Source of the DNA: Paenibacillus plantarum
Lineage (GTDB): Bacteria; Bacillota; Bacilli; Paenibacillales; NBRC-103111
DNA length: 64,000 bases
Assembly (NCBI RefSeq): GCF_013141695.1
Contig: NZ_WHNY01000040.1
Location: 248,001 to 312,000 of the forward strand
Reading direction: 5' to 3'
The translations under genes and the position numbers were made by a program. This document shows, in pieces, positions 16,913 through 25,280 of the stretch. The first letter of the stretch is position 1. Every line of letters begins with the position of its first letter. The notes under the pieces were generated by a model that was given only the letters and a program-made list of their open reading frames with translations, had not been told where the DNA came from and made no database searches.

Positions 16913-17739
16913 TCGTTCTCCTGAGTACCGTTAGTTTTCATATACTTGACCTCTGAGTGATTCACATTAACCAGCTCTTCATCAACGATAGAATCATCTT
17001 GTTTATTTACTTTTTGCCGCCAGATTTCATTGCCTCTGAACCACTTGCTTGAAGTTTCGTAGAATGAATGGTTCTTCTCTTTCACTCGATAATCATATCG
17101 ATATTCTGTATCGCAGCTTATCGCACCTTCTAAATATGCTTCCGTGACCTCCAGATGAAATTGAAACCGATTCGCGGTTGGATTATAAAATTGCAAATCT
17201 ACGTAATTATAAAATACACTCGTTCCCGTTCCAAATGGGATTACTCTGCGGTCGTCTGGAAATAGATCAAAGCTGTGATGGTGTCTTTCTTTGATCACAA
17301 GCGGCGTATGTAAAGCAAGCCAATATAACATATTCGCTAACTGACACAAACCACCGCCCGTACCTACACGAACTTCGCCATGAGAGAGCATGAGACCCTC
17401 GATATATCCCTTTTCTTTACTTGTCACACCAATTAGCTTCCAAAAAGAAAACGTCTCACCAGGATGAATCACGATCCCATCCACTTGTCTTAGTGCTATT
17501 TTCAAATTCACGATCTTATTTTCTTGTAAAATGGGATCCGTATTTCCGAGCACCCTCCGTAGGATAGATTTGTGCTTTTTCACTGTGTAAGTTAAGGGTT
17601 GATTACTTCTAACATATGCATATTTGATTTTGGGATTTAAATTCCTGATGCGTCGCTGCACGATCAACTGCTGGACGCGGAGCCTATATAAGAATGGAAA
17701 TCGCTTGCCTATCCGTTGTTTCATCTCAACAAGTCCCAC
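16909..17739 (-). CDS. VanW family protein
   Basis: 276 aa from a GTG at 17739 (AAGGATGA upstream); an ATG at 17724 is an alternative. The VanW core is plain: IHPGETFSFWKLIGVTSKEKGY, GGGLCQLANMLYWLALHTPL and RHHHSFDLFPDDRRVIPFGTG. The length is like the short VanW of enterococcal vanB clusters rather than the long G5-containing forms. Biochemical role is unknown and it is not by itself evidence of vancomycin resistance; no vanHAX or vanRS genes are nearby. It is paired with DUF817. Confidence 0.88.
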   Translation of the reverse strand: MGLVEMKQRIGKRFPFLYRLRVQQLIVQRRIRNLNPKIKYAYVRSNQPLTYTVKKHKSILRRVLGNTDPILQENKIVNLKIALRQVDGIVIHPGETFSFWKLIGVTSKEKGYIEGLMLSHGEVRVGTGGGLCQLANMLYWLALHTPLVIKERHHHSFDLFPDDRRVIPFGTGTSVFYNYVDLQFYNPTANRFQFHLEVTEAYLEGAISCDTEYRYDYRVKEKNHSFYETSSKWFRGNEIWRQKVNKQDDSIVDEELVNVNHSEVKYMKTNGTQENE

Positions 17740-17842
17740 TGATTCTTCATCCTTATCTGTGAAAATAATATGGAGGCATAGTTTTTCTCTTTATTTGACT
17801 TCCTAACCACTTAAAAAGTTGTGTAATATGATGAGTTTCCTC

Positions 17843-18307
17843 TTACTTTGGATTAACGGATACAATCCAGAACCTGCCCGTTTTTTCATCAAAGTATAAT
17901 TTCACAGTTCCAGATTGATTTTTCTCTAAGCGTTGATACCCCGTTCCCATCCCTGTAATACTTCGCCCAGGCATAAACGGTATTGGATATAAATTCCTAT
18001 TTGTAAGAAGATCATAGCGTTCATAGGCTATAATTTCTTCATCTTGTGTCAGATTCATGCCTTCTTTCATGTTGAGCACGTTTTTGATAACAATTCTAGT
18101 AGAAACTAGCTTATCGCTGATATGTTGCTTACCTGTTCCGATGACTTCCGCTTCTGCATCAATTGGAATTGTAAAGAAATCATATACCCCGTACGTTTGG
18201 TCTCGTTTATCAATAATAAGATACTGGTCTGTAAGGCGATATGATATGGCGGCGACTACTACTACGATGACACTTGTAAGCAAAATTTTTATGATTCTTG
18301 ACTTCAT
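17843..18307 (-). CDS. Small membrane-anchored or exported protein, unknown
   Basis: 154 aa from the ATG at 18307 (AGAAAGG upstream); an ORF extension to 18349 has no ribosome site. One N-terminal hydrophobic helix (IIKILLTSVIVVVVAAISY) is followed by a soluble domain with no motif I recognise: YGVYDFFTIPIDAEAEVIG and ITGMGTGYQRLEKNQSG. It has no catalytic signature. It stands alone between the vanW pair and the thioesterase. Confidence 0.65.
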   Translation of the reverse strand: MKSRIIKILLTSVIVVVVAAISYRLTDQYLIIDKRDQTYGVYDFFTIPIDAEAEVIGTGKQHISDKLVSTRIVIKNVLNMKEGMNLTQDEEIIAYERYDLLTNRNLYPIPFMPGRSITGMGTGYQRLEKNQSGTVKLYFDEKTGRFWIVSVNPK

Positions 18308-18403
18308 TCGGATGCCTTTCTTGGAAAAAAGTGGGGTACACGATTTCATCTATTCCTAATTATTCAATAACCATCCAAATATCCCTTCCTTTACCAAAGA
18401 AAA

Positions 18404-18429
18404 AGCAGTCCCCTCATTTGGGAACTGCT
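18404..18429 (-). terminator. Terminator after the thioesterase gene
   Basis: AGCAGT-CCC / GGG-ACTGCT stem, followed on the minus strand by TTTTTCTTTG, 25 bp past the stop of the leftward thioesterase gene. Confidence 0.8.
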
Positions 18430-18454
18430 AGTAGTAATTAAGTAAAAGGAAACC

Positions 18455-18928
18455 TTATAGTCGTGCTTCCTTACGAAGCTTTCGTGCTGTAAACCGTGCT
18501 TCCGCGGATTCGAAGAGCTTTTTCTCTTCATCCGTCTCCGCAATAATGCCTGGGACTGGACACGGCTGGCCCACTTCATCTAAGGCAACAAACGTCAGAA
18601 ACGACGTGGCTGTATGTTTTTTTTCACCGGTCAGAAGATTCTCGGACTCAATTTTTACATAAACCTCCATTGAACTCCGATGCGTCCACGTAACAAATGC
18701 TTCCAACTGTATCGCCTCGCCTAGCTTAACCGGTGCGAAAAAATCCAAGCTATCACTCGAAGCTGTTACCACACTCTTACGACAATGGCGCATGGAGGCA
18801 ATCGTGGCAACTTTATCAATATATTGCATTACGCGACCACCAAAGACGGTGTTATGGTAGTTCGTGTCCGCTGGCAAAATAATTTCTGTCAACACGGTTC
18901 GAGACAGTCTTGCTGCTTTAGGTTCCAT
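18455..18928 (-). CDS. Acyl-CoA thioesterase (YkhA-like, hotdog fold)
   Basis: 157 aa with the single hotdog-domain pattern of the YkhA/YciA group: NTVFGGRVMQYIDKVATIASMRHC (catalytic helix region), TASSDSLDFFAPVKLGEAI and SSMEVYVKIESENLLTGEKKH. It hydrolyses acyl-CoA to free acid and CoA in the cytosol. A GGAGGC site precedes the ATG. It follows purT by 58 bp on the same strand. A paralogue with the same blocks lies at 46455-46967. Confidence 0.88.
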   Translation of the reverse strand: MEPKAARLSRTVLTEIILPADTNYHNTVFGGRVMQYIDKVATIASMRHCRKSVVTASSDSLDFFAPVKLGEAIQLEAFVTWTHRSSMEVYVKIESENLLTGEKKHTATSFLTFVALDEVGQPCPVPGIIAETDEEKKLFESAEARFTARKLRKEARL

Positions 18929-18986
18929 AGTGCTTGCCTCCGGATGATGACTTCAGACAGGGATTAGCGTACTTCAGTCATTCAGT

Positions 18987-20165
18987 TTAGTTGTAATTCA
19001 AAGTGAGCTTACTAGCTGCTTCTTTAGCTAGGCTGCGTGCTTCCTCCACTGTTTCCCCAGAACTCAGGGCAACAGCCATACGGCGACCTACTTTGGTTTC
19101 AGGCTTGCCAAATACTCTTACTTGCGTATTCGGTACGGATAATGCCTCGTCAATGCCGCTAATTGTATATTCGACTTGCTCTCGATCGGCTTTCAGCGTA
19201 TAGCTGGCACCTGGCGTCAACAAGCGAACGCCCGTTATCGGGAATCCAAGAATTGCTCTCGCATGCAGCGCGAACTCACTGAGATCTTGCGTAGCCATCG
19301 TAACCATACCTGTATCATGCGGACGCGGGGACACTTCACTGAAGTATACGCCATCTGCGGTTAAGAATAGTTCAACGCCATATAAACCATGACCACCAAG
19401 TGCATCGGTAATCGTTTTTGCCATTTGCTGCGCATCCACAATTTGCTGCTCAGACATGGTATGCGGCTGCCAGGATTCGATATAATCGCCGTCTTTTTGA
19501 ATATGACCAATTGGTTCACAATAGGTTGTTCCTGAAATAGAACGAACCGTCAACAACGTAATTTCGGATTCAAAATGGATAAATTCTTCGATGATCACAC
19601 GCGCGTTCTTAGCACGTCCGCCTTCCATCGCAATGTTCCATGAAGCTTCTACACCCTCAGGTGTTCGGCAAACACTTTGCCCTTTTCCAGATGAGCTCAT
19701 GATCGGTTTAATCACACAAGGTGTGCCGATTACAGCTACGGCGGCGTGCAATTCTTCAAGACTATTAGCAAACTCATATTTGGCTGTGCGTAGTCCCAGT
19801 GTTTCCGATGCAAGTCGACGAATTCCTTCTCTATCCATTGTTAAACGGGATGCTGTCGCCGTCGGAATAACACGGTAGCCTTCTTTTTCTAGTTCTACAA
19901 GAACAGATGTCGCGATCGCTTCGATTTCTGGCACAATGAGATCTGGGCGTTCTTTCTCAATAATCGCACGAAGCTGCTCGCCATCCAACATCGAAATAAC
20001 GTGGCTTCGATGCGCAACCTGCATGGCTGGAGCATTCGCATAACGATCCACAGCAATCGTCTCAATACCGAGTCGTTGTGCTTCAATAATAACTTCTTTA
20101 CCTAGCTCACCAGAGCCAAGCAGCATAATTTTCTTGGATTTGTTGGATAATGGTGCTCCGTACAT
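18987..20165 (-). CDS. purT: Formate-dependent phosphoribosylglycinamide formyltransferase PurT
   Basis: 392 aa, the normal length. N-terminal nucleotide-binding part [29 protein letters not shown] (PurK/PurT-like) and an ATP-grasp domain including [15 protein letters not shown] and [16 protein letters not shown]. The C-terminal part has [18 protein letters not shown], which marks PurT rather than PurK. It uses formate and ATP to formylate GAR in purine synthesis, as an alternative to folate-dependent PurN. The ATG follows AGGGGGC at 11-base spacing. I found no convincing PurR box upstream. Confidence 0.93.
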   Translation of the reverse strand: MYGAPLSNKSKKIMLLGSGELGKEVIIEAQRLGIETIAVDRYANAPAMQVAHRSHVISMLDGEQLRAIIEKERPDLIVPEIEAIATSVLVELEKEGYRVIPTATASRLTMDREGIRRLASETLGLRTAKYEFANSLEELHAAVAVIGTPCVIKPIMSSSGKGQSVCRTPEGVEASWNIAMEGGRAKNARVIIEEFIHFESEITLLTVRSISGTTYCEPIGHIQKDGDYIESWQPHTMSEQQIVDAQQMAKTITDALGGHGLYGVELFLTADGVYFSEVSPRPHDTGMVTMATQDLSEFALHARAILGFPITGVRLLTPGASYTLKADREQVEYTISGIDEALSVPNTQVRVFGKPETKVGRRMAVALSSGETVEEARSLAKEAASKLTLNYN

Positions 20166-20487
20166 GAGATGAAATGCCCCCTAAATGAAAGATGAGTACA
20201 AGCTATGAATGATGTTACGTATGTGATTCATCCGATTTGTGTCGGAGTTTGGCGAATTTTACCTAGAATGATCCTGATCTATTGTACTGGATTTTGAGGT
20301 TAAAAGATAGATGAGATCTTCAGATTACGCTCTTGGAAATTACACTACCCGTAACATTGCACGTGGCTCAACTAGGATAACAATATTAAAAATTCCCCAG
20401 TTAATTCTAGGATTTAGGAGATATACATCTTGAGAATCCCGATAAATAACTGGAGTTTATGTAGGTAATGACAAGTAAATGAACAGA
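20166..20487. other. Intergenic region between purT and the VWA gene
   Basis: 322 bp without a supported gene. The left part should contain the purT promoter; the right part holds the VWA-gene terminator. A small CCGA/TCGG hairpin lies near 20230. I see no riboswitch or transposon remnant. Confidence 0.4.
20397..20453 (-). terminator. Probable terminator of the VWA gene
   Basis: CCAGTTA (20397-20403) pairs with TAACTGG (20447-20453), with partial nested pairing inside. On the minus strand it is followed by GGAATTTTTAATATT. It lies 35 bp beyond the VWA stop. Confidence 0.55.
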
Positions 20488-22416
20488 TTATGACTGAATC
20501 GATTTCAGCAAAAGCTTGCGTAAAATCGGCACAAGCTGTTCATGTAGGCCTTCCACATTCGGAACAACGATACTGCTTCGCCCATACATATTACGCATCG
20601 CGTTCCGCTGTGTTTCATGCACGGTGCCATTTGCTAGAAAAACGCTAATCACTTCGACACCCATGCGTCTAGCTTGCAGAACGGCTTCGTGTGTATCCAG
20701 GATGCCGACATCGTTGTAGTTGGCTGCCGAAGGCTCCCCATCCGAGAACACGAGGAGGATGCGCTGCCGCTCTGTGCGCCGCAGCAGCCGCTTCATCATC
20801 TCGCGAATAGCAAAGCCATCGCGATTGTCCTGCTGCGGCTCCAGTTGCATCAGCGCCGCGCCGCTCCCGACCGCGAGACAGGAGCCGAAATCCACCGCAA
20901 CCTGGAACAGGTTCGGTGCCTCCTGCTCGGTTACGCGGTCCGCGTCCTCCCAGAATCCCACAATTTCATGTGGGATTCGCAGGTTTCGGAGGGTCTCGTG
21001 GAATAGCACGAGACCTAGCTTGGTTTCGTCCATTTTGTCATACATGGACGCCGAGCAGTCGACGAGCAGCGCGAACGCTGCGTCGAGCTGGGGTACTGGC
21101 GCGCGCTTCTTATAGAAGAGGCGCGGCAGCTCTTGCGTGATGGCTCGCGTAAGCCGCTTGTCGAGCCGCCCGAACAGCCGATCGCCGCGCGGGGCGATCC
21201 GCCTCTGCTCCAGCGTGCGCCGTATCGCACGCTGCAAGGGCTTCGCGAGCGGCGCTGCGCGCTCGCTCAAGCGCCTGAACCCGTCCTCCTGCGCAGCAGT
21301 AGGACGTTCAGGCAAGAGCCAGGTCGCCGTCGCATACGCGGCGACCTCGCCCTCCCCGTGCCCCGCGGCAGCGGGCACGGAAGGCCCTTGGCGCCGCTCA
21401 GCGGCGGCGCCGGTGCGCTGGGCGCGCTGCGAGCGCCCCTGGGTGATGGCGAGCGCCTGGTCGGCGGCATCGCCCTCACGGGGCGCAGAGCCCTGCGCGG
21501 CGGTGCGAGCGCCGCGCTCCAGCTCGAACCGCAGCAGGCCTGGGCTGCGGTCGCTGCTCTCACGATGCCAAGTCGGCATCCGCTCTTGGCCGGGCAATTG
21601 ACGCTCCCCCGCTTGGTCGGGGAGCACATCATCGTTAGCGAGCCGCTTCGCGCGCTTCAGCTCGCCTTTATAGTCCGCAGGCAGCGGATCTGCGATACCG
21701 CTTCCTTGCTGTGTCCAGAAGTAACTAGACACAGCATCACGATCCAACCATGGGGTCAGCGACTCCAACATGTCTTTACACAAAGCCGCAACCTGAGCCG
21801 TTTGCCTCGCTTCCTCTACTTGCTCTAACATTACGTATAGAGCACCTAAACGGCCCGTTAACTCGCTGCCAAGCGCAGAAGAGAACGACTCACCTTGCCA
21901 CGACTTTCCAGTGAACCAACCATATACGATCAACAGCAACGCATCCGCCAACTCACCTTTGCTCACATGCGTTCGTAGCTTATGCCCAAAATATCCGCCT
22001 AAGATATGATGCCGATGTGCAAAGACAGCTCCCATTCCAGGACGTTGACTGCGGCAAATGCGCTCCAAACGCATATCCTCGCATAGTGCAAATAAGCTAT
22101 TCGCCAGCTTCGGAAACTTGACACTCGAACAGTAATGAAGGTAGTCGGTCACTGCCACCTTACCTGTAAACCAAGCGCTGCCAAGGCAGCGCAGATACAC
22201 ATCGCTTTTCATACCCGCTGTTTTGTCACGAAGCGGATAATCCCACCAAAACTGACTCACCGTCATTTGCAAAGCAGTTTCATCATAATGCGCATGAAAT
22301 CCAGCCTCGACATCCAGCTTTCCACGTTTCGTAAATAAACGAGCCAAATCCACCAACTGCATATGGAGCAGTGCATCGATTTTATCATCCAATCGGCTAA
22401 GGCTTCCTACGAACAT
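20488..22416 (-). CDS. VWA-domain protein, partner of MoxR ATPase (YojO/NorD-like)
   Basis: 642 aa. The C-terminal von Willebrand A domain (about residues 450-640) has the MIDAS motif DCSAS followed by FSDGEPSAANYND. The N-terminal half is conserved-looking (DYPLRDKTAGMKSDVYLRCLGSAWFTGK). The centre (about residues 265-400, DNA 21200-21620) is a low-complexity Arg/Ala/Glu/Gln-rich linker that is extremely GC-rich. The pairing with a MoxR ATPase four bases upstream, and size, match B. subtilis YojN-YojO and more distantly NorQ-NorD, which act as chaperones inserting cofactors into target enzymes. The client here is unknown. The start at 22416 has only a weak ribosome site, consistent with coupling to the ATPase gene. 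Confidence 0.85.
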   Translation of the reverse strand: MFVGSLSRLDDKIDALLHMQLVDLARLFTKRGKLDVEAGFHAHYDETALQMTVSQFWWDYPLRDKTAGMKSDVYLRCLGSAWFTGKVAVTDYLHYCSSVKFPKLANSLFALCEDMRLERICRSQRPGMGAVFAHRHHILGGYFGHKLRTHVSKGELADALLLIVYGWFTGKSWQGESFSSALGSELTGRLGALYVMLEQVEEARQTAQVAALCKDMLESLTPWLDRDAVSSYFWTQQGSGIADPLPADYKGELKRAKRLANDDVLPDQAGERQLPGQERMPTWHRESSDRSPGLLRFELERGARTAAQGSAPREGDAADQALAITQGRSQRAQRTGAAAERRQGPSVPAAAGHGEGEVAAYATATWLLPERPTAAQEDGFRRLSERAAPLAKPLQRAIRRTLEQRRIAPRGDRLFGRLDKRLTRAITQELPRLFYKKRAPVPQLDAAFALLVDCSASMYDKMDETKLGLVLFHETLRNLRIPHEIVGFWEDADRVTEQEAPNLFQVAVDFGSCLAVGSGAALMQLEPQQDNRDGFAIREMMKRLLRRTERQRILLVFSDGEPSAANYNDVGILDTHEAVLQARRMGVEVISVFLANGTVHETQRNAMRNMYGRSSIVVPNVEGLHEQLVPILRKLLLKSIQS

Positions 22417-22420
22417 GGTT

Positions 22421-23314
22421 TTACAGTAACGTTTCAGCCGTATTCATCACAGCTGCACGTTCCCTTTCATCCTCTAGCTTATCCGCAATCGCCCGCGTAA
22501 CTGCCCGCATCGGTGGTATATAAGCTGCCAAATCACATGCATCTAACAAAGCCCTAATCGAACCGGCTTCATCGGGCAGTTGACCCATTTCAATCAGGGA
22601 AAGCAAATCAGCGGATAGTTGAACGAAGGTGCGTAACAGCTTATCATCCCGCAATACGGAACGACTTTGTAACAACTGAAACAATAATTCACCTTGCAAA
22701 TAAGGCACTTCCACCGTGACGAAACGATTTTTCAGCGCTTCATTTAACGGAACAGTTCCAATGTAGCCTTCATTAATCGCTGCGACAACTCTGAAATTCG
22801 GATGCGCAGTAATTACTTCGCCTGTGAATGGGTTTGTTATCGATCTGCGGTGATCCAGCACGCCATTGATAAGAGGCAGTGTTTCTGGCTTGGCCATATT
22901 AATCTCATCAATATAGAGAAAGTGCCCCTTGGTCATCGCTTTCATAATTGGACCGGGGATAAAAGCAATTTGACTCCGCCCTTGCTCATCATGTGTGAGC
23001 GTTTTGAAGCCAAGTAGCGCCTCCGCATCCAAATCCGTGGAACAATTCACGCTGTGCATGGGCTGATTAAAAACAGCGGATACGTGCTCCGCAAGTTTCG
23101 TTTTGCCCGAGCCTGTCGGACCTTTTAGGAGTACATTTTTGCCTAGAAATAGAGACAAGATTGTATCTGTAAGTAATTCCTCTGTGGGGGCTTCATATGC
23201 CGCAATTCCGATTAACTTGCTATCCTCGGCGGTATGGAGGACCTGTTTTTGCTCCTCCAAACGCGTACGGACCTCGGGTGGCAATGCATCTATTTTCAAA
23301 ACATCTGTCATCAT
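22421..23314 (-). CDS. MoxR-family AAA+ ATPase (YojN/NorQ-like)
   Basis: 297 aa from the ATG at 23314 after AGGAAAGGAAT; an ORF extension to 23380 lacks a ribosome site. Walker A LLKGPTGSGKTKLAEH, Walker B FLYIDEINMA, sensor VVAAINEG and the arginine-finger region NEALKNRFVTVEVPY. With the VWA gene it forms a MoxR-VWA module. A hairpin at 23330-23365 overlaps part of its ribosome-binding region. Confidence 0.9.
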   Translation of the reverse strand: MMTDVLKIDALPPEVRTRLEEQKQVLHTAEDSKLIGIAAYEAPTEELLTDTILSLFLGKNVLLKGPTGSGKTKLAEHVSAVFNQPMHSVNCSTDLDAEALLGFKTLTHDEQGRSQIAFIPGPIMKAMTKGHFLYIDEINMAKPETLPLINGVLDHRRSITNPFTGEVITAHPNFRVVAAINEGYIGTVPLNEALKNRFVTVEVPYLQGELLFQLLQSRSVLRDDKLLRTFVQLSADLLSLIEMGQLPDEAGSIRALLDACDLAAYIPPMRAVTRAIADKLEDERERAAVMNTAETLL

Positions 23315-23329
23315 CGCGTCGGTATTCCT

Positions 23330-23365
23330 TTCCTGATTGCCGTATTCTCTAACTATTATCAGGAA
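23330..23365 (-). promoter_or_regulatory. Hairpin overlapping the moxR ribosome site
   Basis: TTCCTGAT (23330-23337) and ATCAGGAA (23358-23365) form a perfect 8-bp stem with a 20-base loop. Read on the minus strand, the second arm contains the beginning of the purine-rich AGGAAAGGAAT stretch before the moxR start, so folding could limit translation. Confidence 0.4.
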
Positions 23366-23386
23366 AGCGCGAATTGTCAAGCTTCA

Positions 23387-23599
23387 TCAGATTAACCAAG
23401 GCTCCTCAATGGCGGAATGAGCATAGAAAGCCATAGCTTCTCCACAAGTTGGGCAGCTTGGTTTGGAAGATAATTCGTTGTATACCTCCGCCAAACTATA
23501 AGCCGTCTCATAATTAATCGCGATCATCACATCTTCTTTGTGGACATATTCACATATTCTCGAGCTGCAGTAGGCACGAACCTTGTATTTATTACTCAT
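23387..23599 (-). CDS. Small Cys-containing protein, unknown
   Basis: 70 aa. It starts in an ATGA overlap with the YhcN-type lipoprotein gene. It has CSSRICEYVH in the N-terminal part and CPTCGEAM in the second half, possibly a zinc-binding pair of knuckles (the first, Cys-x4-Cys, is unusual). No family is recognised. Position suggests co-expression with the sporulation lipoprotein. Confidence 0.7.
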   Translation of the reverse strand: MSNKYKVRAYCSSRICEYVHKEDVMIAINYETAYSLAEVYNELSSKPSCPTCGEAMAFYAHSAIEEPWLI

Positions 23600-24258
23600 T
23601 TGGGACTATTGAATGTATATTGCACCATCGTATTAAACTCGTGCAAGTACATATCCATGCGTTTGTTTTTTCGTTGCTGCATGTCGTAGTACATCATCCG
23701 GTTAACGAACAACGCATTCGACGAAATGAAAATATGCGAATCCGGATAAATACGTGTTAAGACATGACGAATCACATTGAGGCTGTCACTAGGTAAAGGC
23801 TTCGCAGATACCCAATCCATGTGAGCGCCCATGCCTGAGCCGAATAATCCCGCTTCCGTCGCAGAATCGTTATATTTGCTTAATCGCTTAACTTGATCAT
23901 GCATACCTGGATCTTGAAACTCTCCCATATCAACAGCTACGTAGATATTCGTATCCGTCATTGCGATTGAAGTCGTGCCCAAACGAGCCTCTTGCATCAC
24001 TTGATCAGCTACTTCGCGGTTCATGGAAAGATATGTATTGCGATGAGGATCCTCTTCCTCTATGCGTGTTTGATCTACCTTTCTGGCAGGTGCAGCGACT
24101 TTCATAGGGTCTCGAAGCTTCGCATCTCCAGAATCTGAAAGTCCGACACTTTGGATTGACAGCGATGCCTTTTCTAGTTTGTTTGAGTGAGTTGCTGAAC
24201 ACCCCGTCAACCCGACGAAGGCAGCCGTCATTATGACTGACATTTTCACAGCTTTCAT
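23596..24258 (-). CDS. YhcN/YlaJ-family sporulation lipoprotein
   Basis: 220 aa from the ATG at 24258 (AGGGGGA before it). The signal ends in GLTGCSATH, putting the lipid-modified Cys near residue 20. The YhcN/YlaJ signature follows: STNREVADQV-like MNREVADQVMQEARLGTTSIAMTD and NIYVAVDMG. In Bacillus such lipoproteins sit in the spore inner membrane and influence germination or outgrowth. It lies between a 51-aa gene (28 bp upstream) and the 70-aa gene. Confidence 0.85.
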   Translation of the reverse strand: MKAVKMSVIMTAAFVGLTGCSATHSNKLEKASLSIQSVGLSDSGDAKLRDPMKVAAPARKVDQTRIEEEDPHRNTYLSMNREVADQVMQEARLGTTSIAMTDTNIYVAVDMGEFQDPGMHDQVKRLSKYNDSATEAGLFGSGMGAHMDWVSAKPLPSDSLNVIRHVLTRIYPDSHIFISSNALFVNRMMYYDMQQRKNKRMDMYLHEFNTMVQYTFNSPK

Positions 24259-24286
24259 CGTCATTCCCCCTATTTCTCTCTATATT

Positions 24287-24442
24287 TCACTTGCTTGAAA
24301 GCCCATCCGCTTCCTTGGTATACGCAATTAGCGCAATTTCGTACCCTAGTTCCTCTTTCATCCGAGTTTCTAGATTGCGAAGATCTTGCATTAACTCCTC
24401 ATGAATACCTAAATTTGCAAAATGATACGATTCCATTTCCAT
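24287..24442 (-). CDS. Small 51-aa protein upstream of the YhcN-type gene
   Basis: An open frame from ATG 24442 to TGA 24287 behind a strong AAAGGGGGC ribosome site eight bases before the start. The product begins MEMESYHFANLGIHEELM, is helical and charged in the middle (LRNLETRMKEELGYEIALIAYTK) and has no signal peptide. Codon use looks coding and the gap to the lipoprotein gene is only 28 bp. No family is recognised. An antisense open frame on the plus strand here has no ribosome site and is discounted. Confidence 0.72.
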   Translation of the reverse strand: MEMESYHFANLGIHEELMQDLRNLETRMKEELGYEIALIAYTKEADGLSSK

Positions 24443-24753
24443 GTTCAATTGCCCCCTTTCTACACTTCAATCAACACTAGTGTTAATATGGTCAATTTCC
24501 ATTATTTTTACTAACCGTCTCGGTGAAAATTTGACAGTTCTTCTCCTGACAACCCTATCTCCCTTTAGAAAATGAGAATCTGCACTTATTCTTAGGCGTG
24601 GCCCAAAAAAGGCTACTCGTGTAAATAACGATGTGCGATAACGTTATATTCTCCAACGTTTCACCTACGACGGTTAGGTGAATCACAAAAAAACCTCTAT
24701 CGCCGCCACTCAAGTTGAATGGTTTGGTAGAGGTTCATTTCGCTTTCAATCAT
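24443..24753. promoter_or_regulatory. Intergenic region upstream of the YhcN gene set
   Basis: 311 bp. It contains a 12-bp palindrome AACACTAGTGTT at 24473-24484, about 30 bp before the 51-aa gene. There is a perfect inverted repeat TTCACCTA-N7-TAGGTGAA at 24660-24682, and a terminator at 24692-24735. A promoter for the leftward genes must lie here; CATATTA near 24490 on the minus strand is a weak sigma-G -10 candidate without a convincing -35. Confidence 0.45.
24692..24735 (-). terminator. Terminator after the 159-aa gene
   Basis: AACCTCTA (24692-24699) pairs with TAGAGGTT (24728-24735), with further internal pairing. On the minus strand the stem is followed by TTTTTTTGTG. It lies 18 bp past the stop at 24754. 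Confidence 0.85.
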
Positions 24754-25233
24754 CTAATCTTCTTTCTTCCTGGTCTCATCCATATCTTCTAACAGCTTGC
24801 GAACAGCTTCCGGATCTACATTTCCTTGATCATGAAAAGCTCTAAGCTTCTGAAGGAGATCAGCAGCAATAGCCTCATCCTCGGATTGTTCTGCCTCGTG
24901 TGAAGGGTCAAACCAGATGTAGAAACCTTCTGGTCCATTTCTTAAGAAGGCAGCATTCCAATGCTCTGGATAGGCATACCCTTGCTCGCCAAAAATCATG
25001 CCAAGCACATCATCATTCTCAATTGGCATTAAGTAATGGAAGGACTCCGGCTCACCTGTATTGGTGAAATCTCGGTGCATATAGGCGTAATGCAAGTAAT
25101 GTTCACCAGTCTCTGAATCCTTCGATATTTCATACAGATCTAACTCCGTTTGCAACAATTCCTTCACGGAAATAATACGAGTCGCAATTGTTTCAGCTGA
25201 TATTTTCTGATGCTGCGTTAAAGATGCTTCCAT
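24754..25233 (-). CDS. Conserved-looking cytosolic protein, unknown
   Basis: 159 aa, acidic, with no signal or membrane segment. It contains YEISKDSETGEHYLHYAYMHRD, FHYLMPIENDDVLGMIFGEQGYAYP and a C-terminal charged helix ending MDETRKKED. A very good AGGAGGAGA site precedes the ATG. No family recognised. It lies 47 bp downstream of the TRIC-type channel gene on the same strand. Confidence 0.7.
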   Translation of the reverse strand: MEASLTQHQKISAETIATRIISVKELLQTELDLYEISKDSETGEHYLHYAYMHRDFTNTGEPESFHYLMPIENDDVLGMIFGEQGYAYPEHWNAAFLRNGPEGFYIWFDPSHEAEQSEDEAIAADLLQKLRAFHDQGNVDPEAVRKLLEDMDETRKKED

Positions 25234-25280
25234 TTGCCTCTCCTCCTATCTCCAAGCGATTACCCTGCAGGTGAATTGGA

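Noticed and set aside
16909..17739. VanW as a sign of a vancomycin-resistance cluster
   Set aside because: VanW-domain proteins are common in spore-formers. No ligase, dehydrogenase, dipeptidase or VanRS two-component genes are nearby.
20720..21828. Long rightward open frames (131, 231 and 154 codons) opposite the VWA gene
   Set aside because: They arise because the antisense of very GC-rich coding DNA has few stop codons. They lack ribosome sites and overlap one another in different frames, while the minus-strand protein has clear MIDAS motifs.
24295..24480. 61-codon rightward frame upstream of the YhcN-type gene
   Set aside because: No ribosome site. The opposite strand carries a better-supported 51-aa gene with a strong site in the same place.
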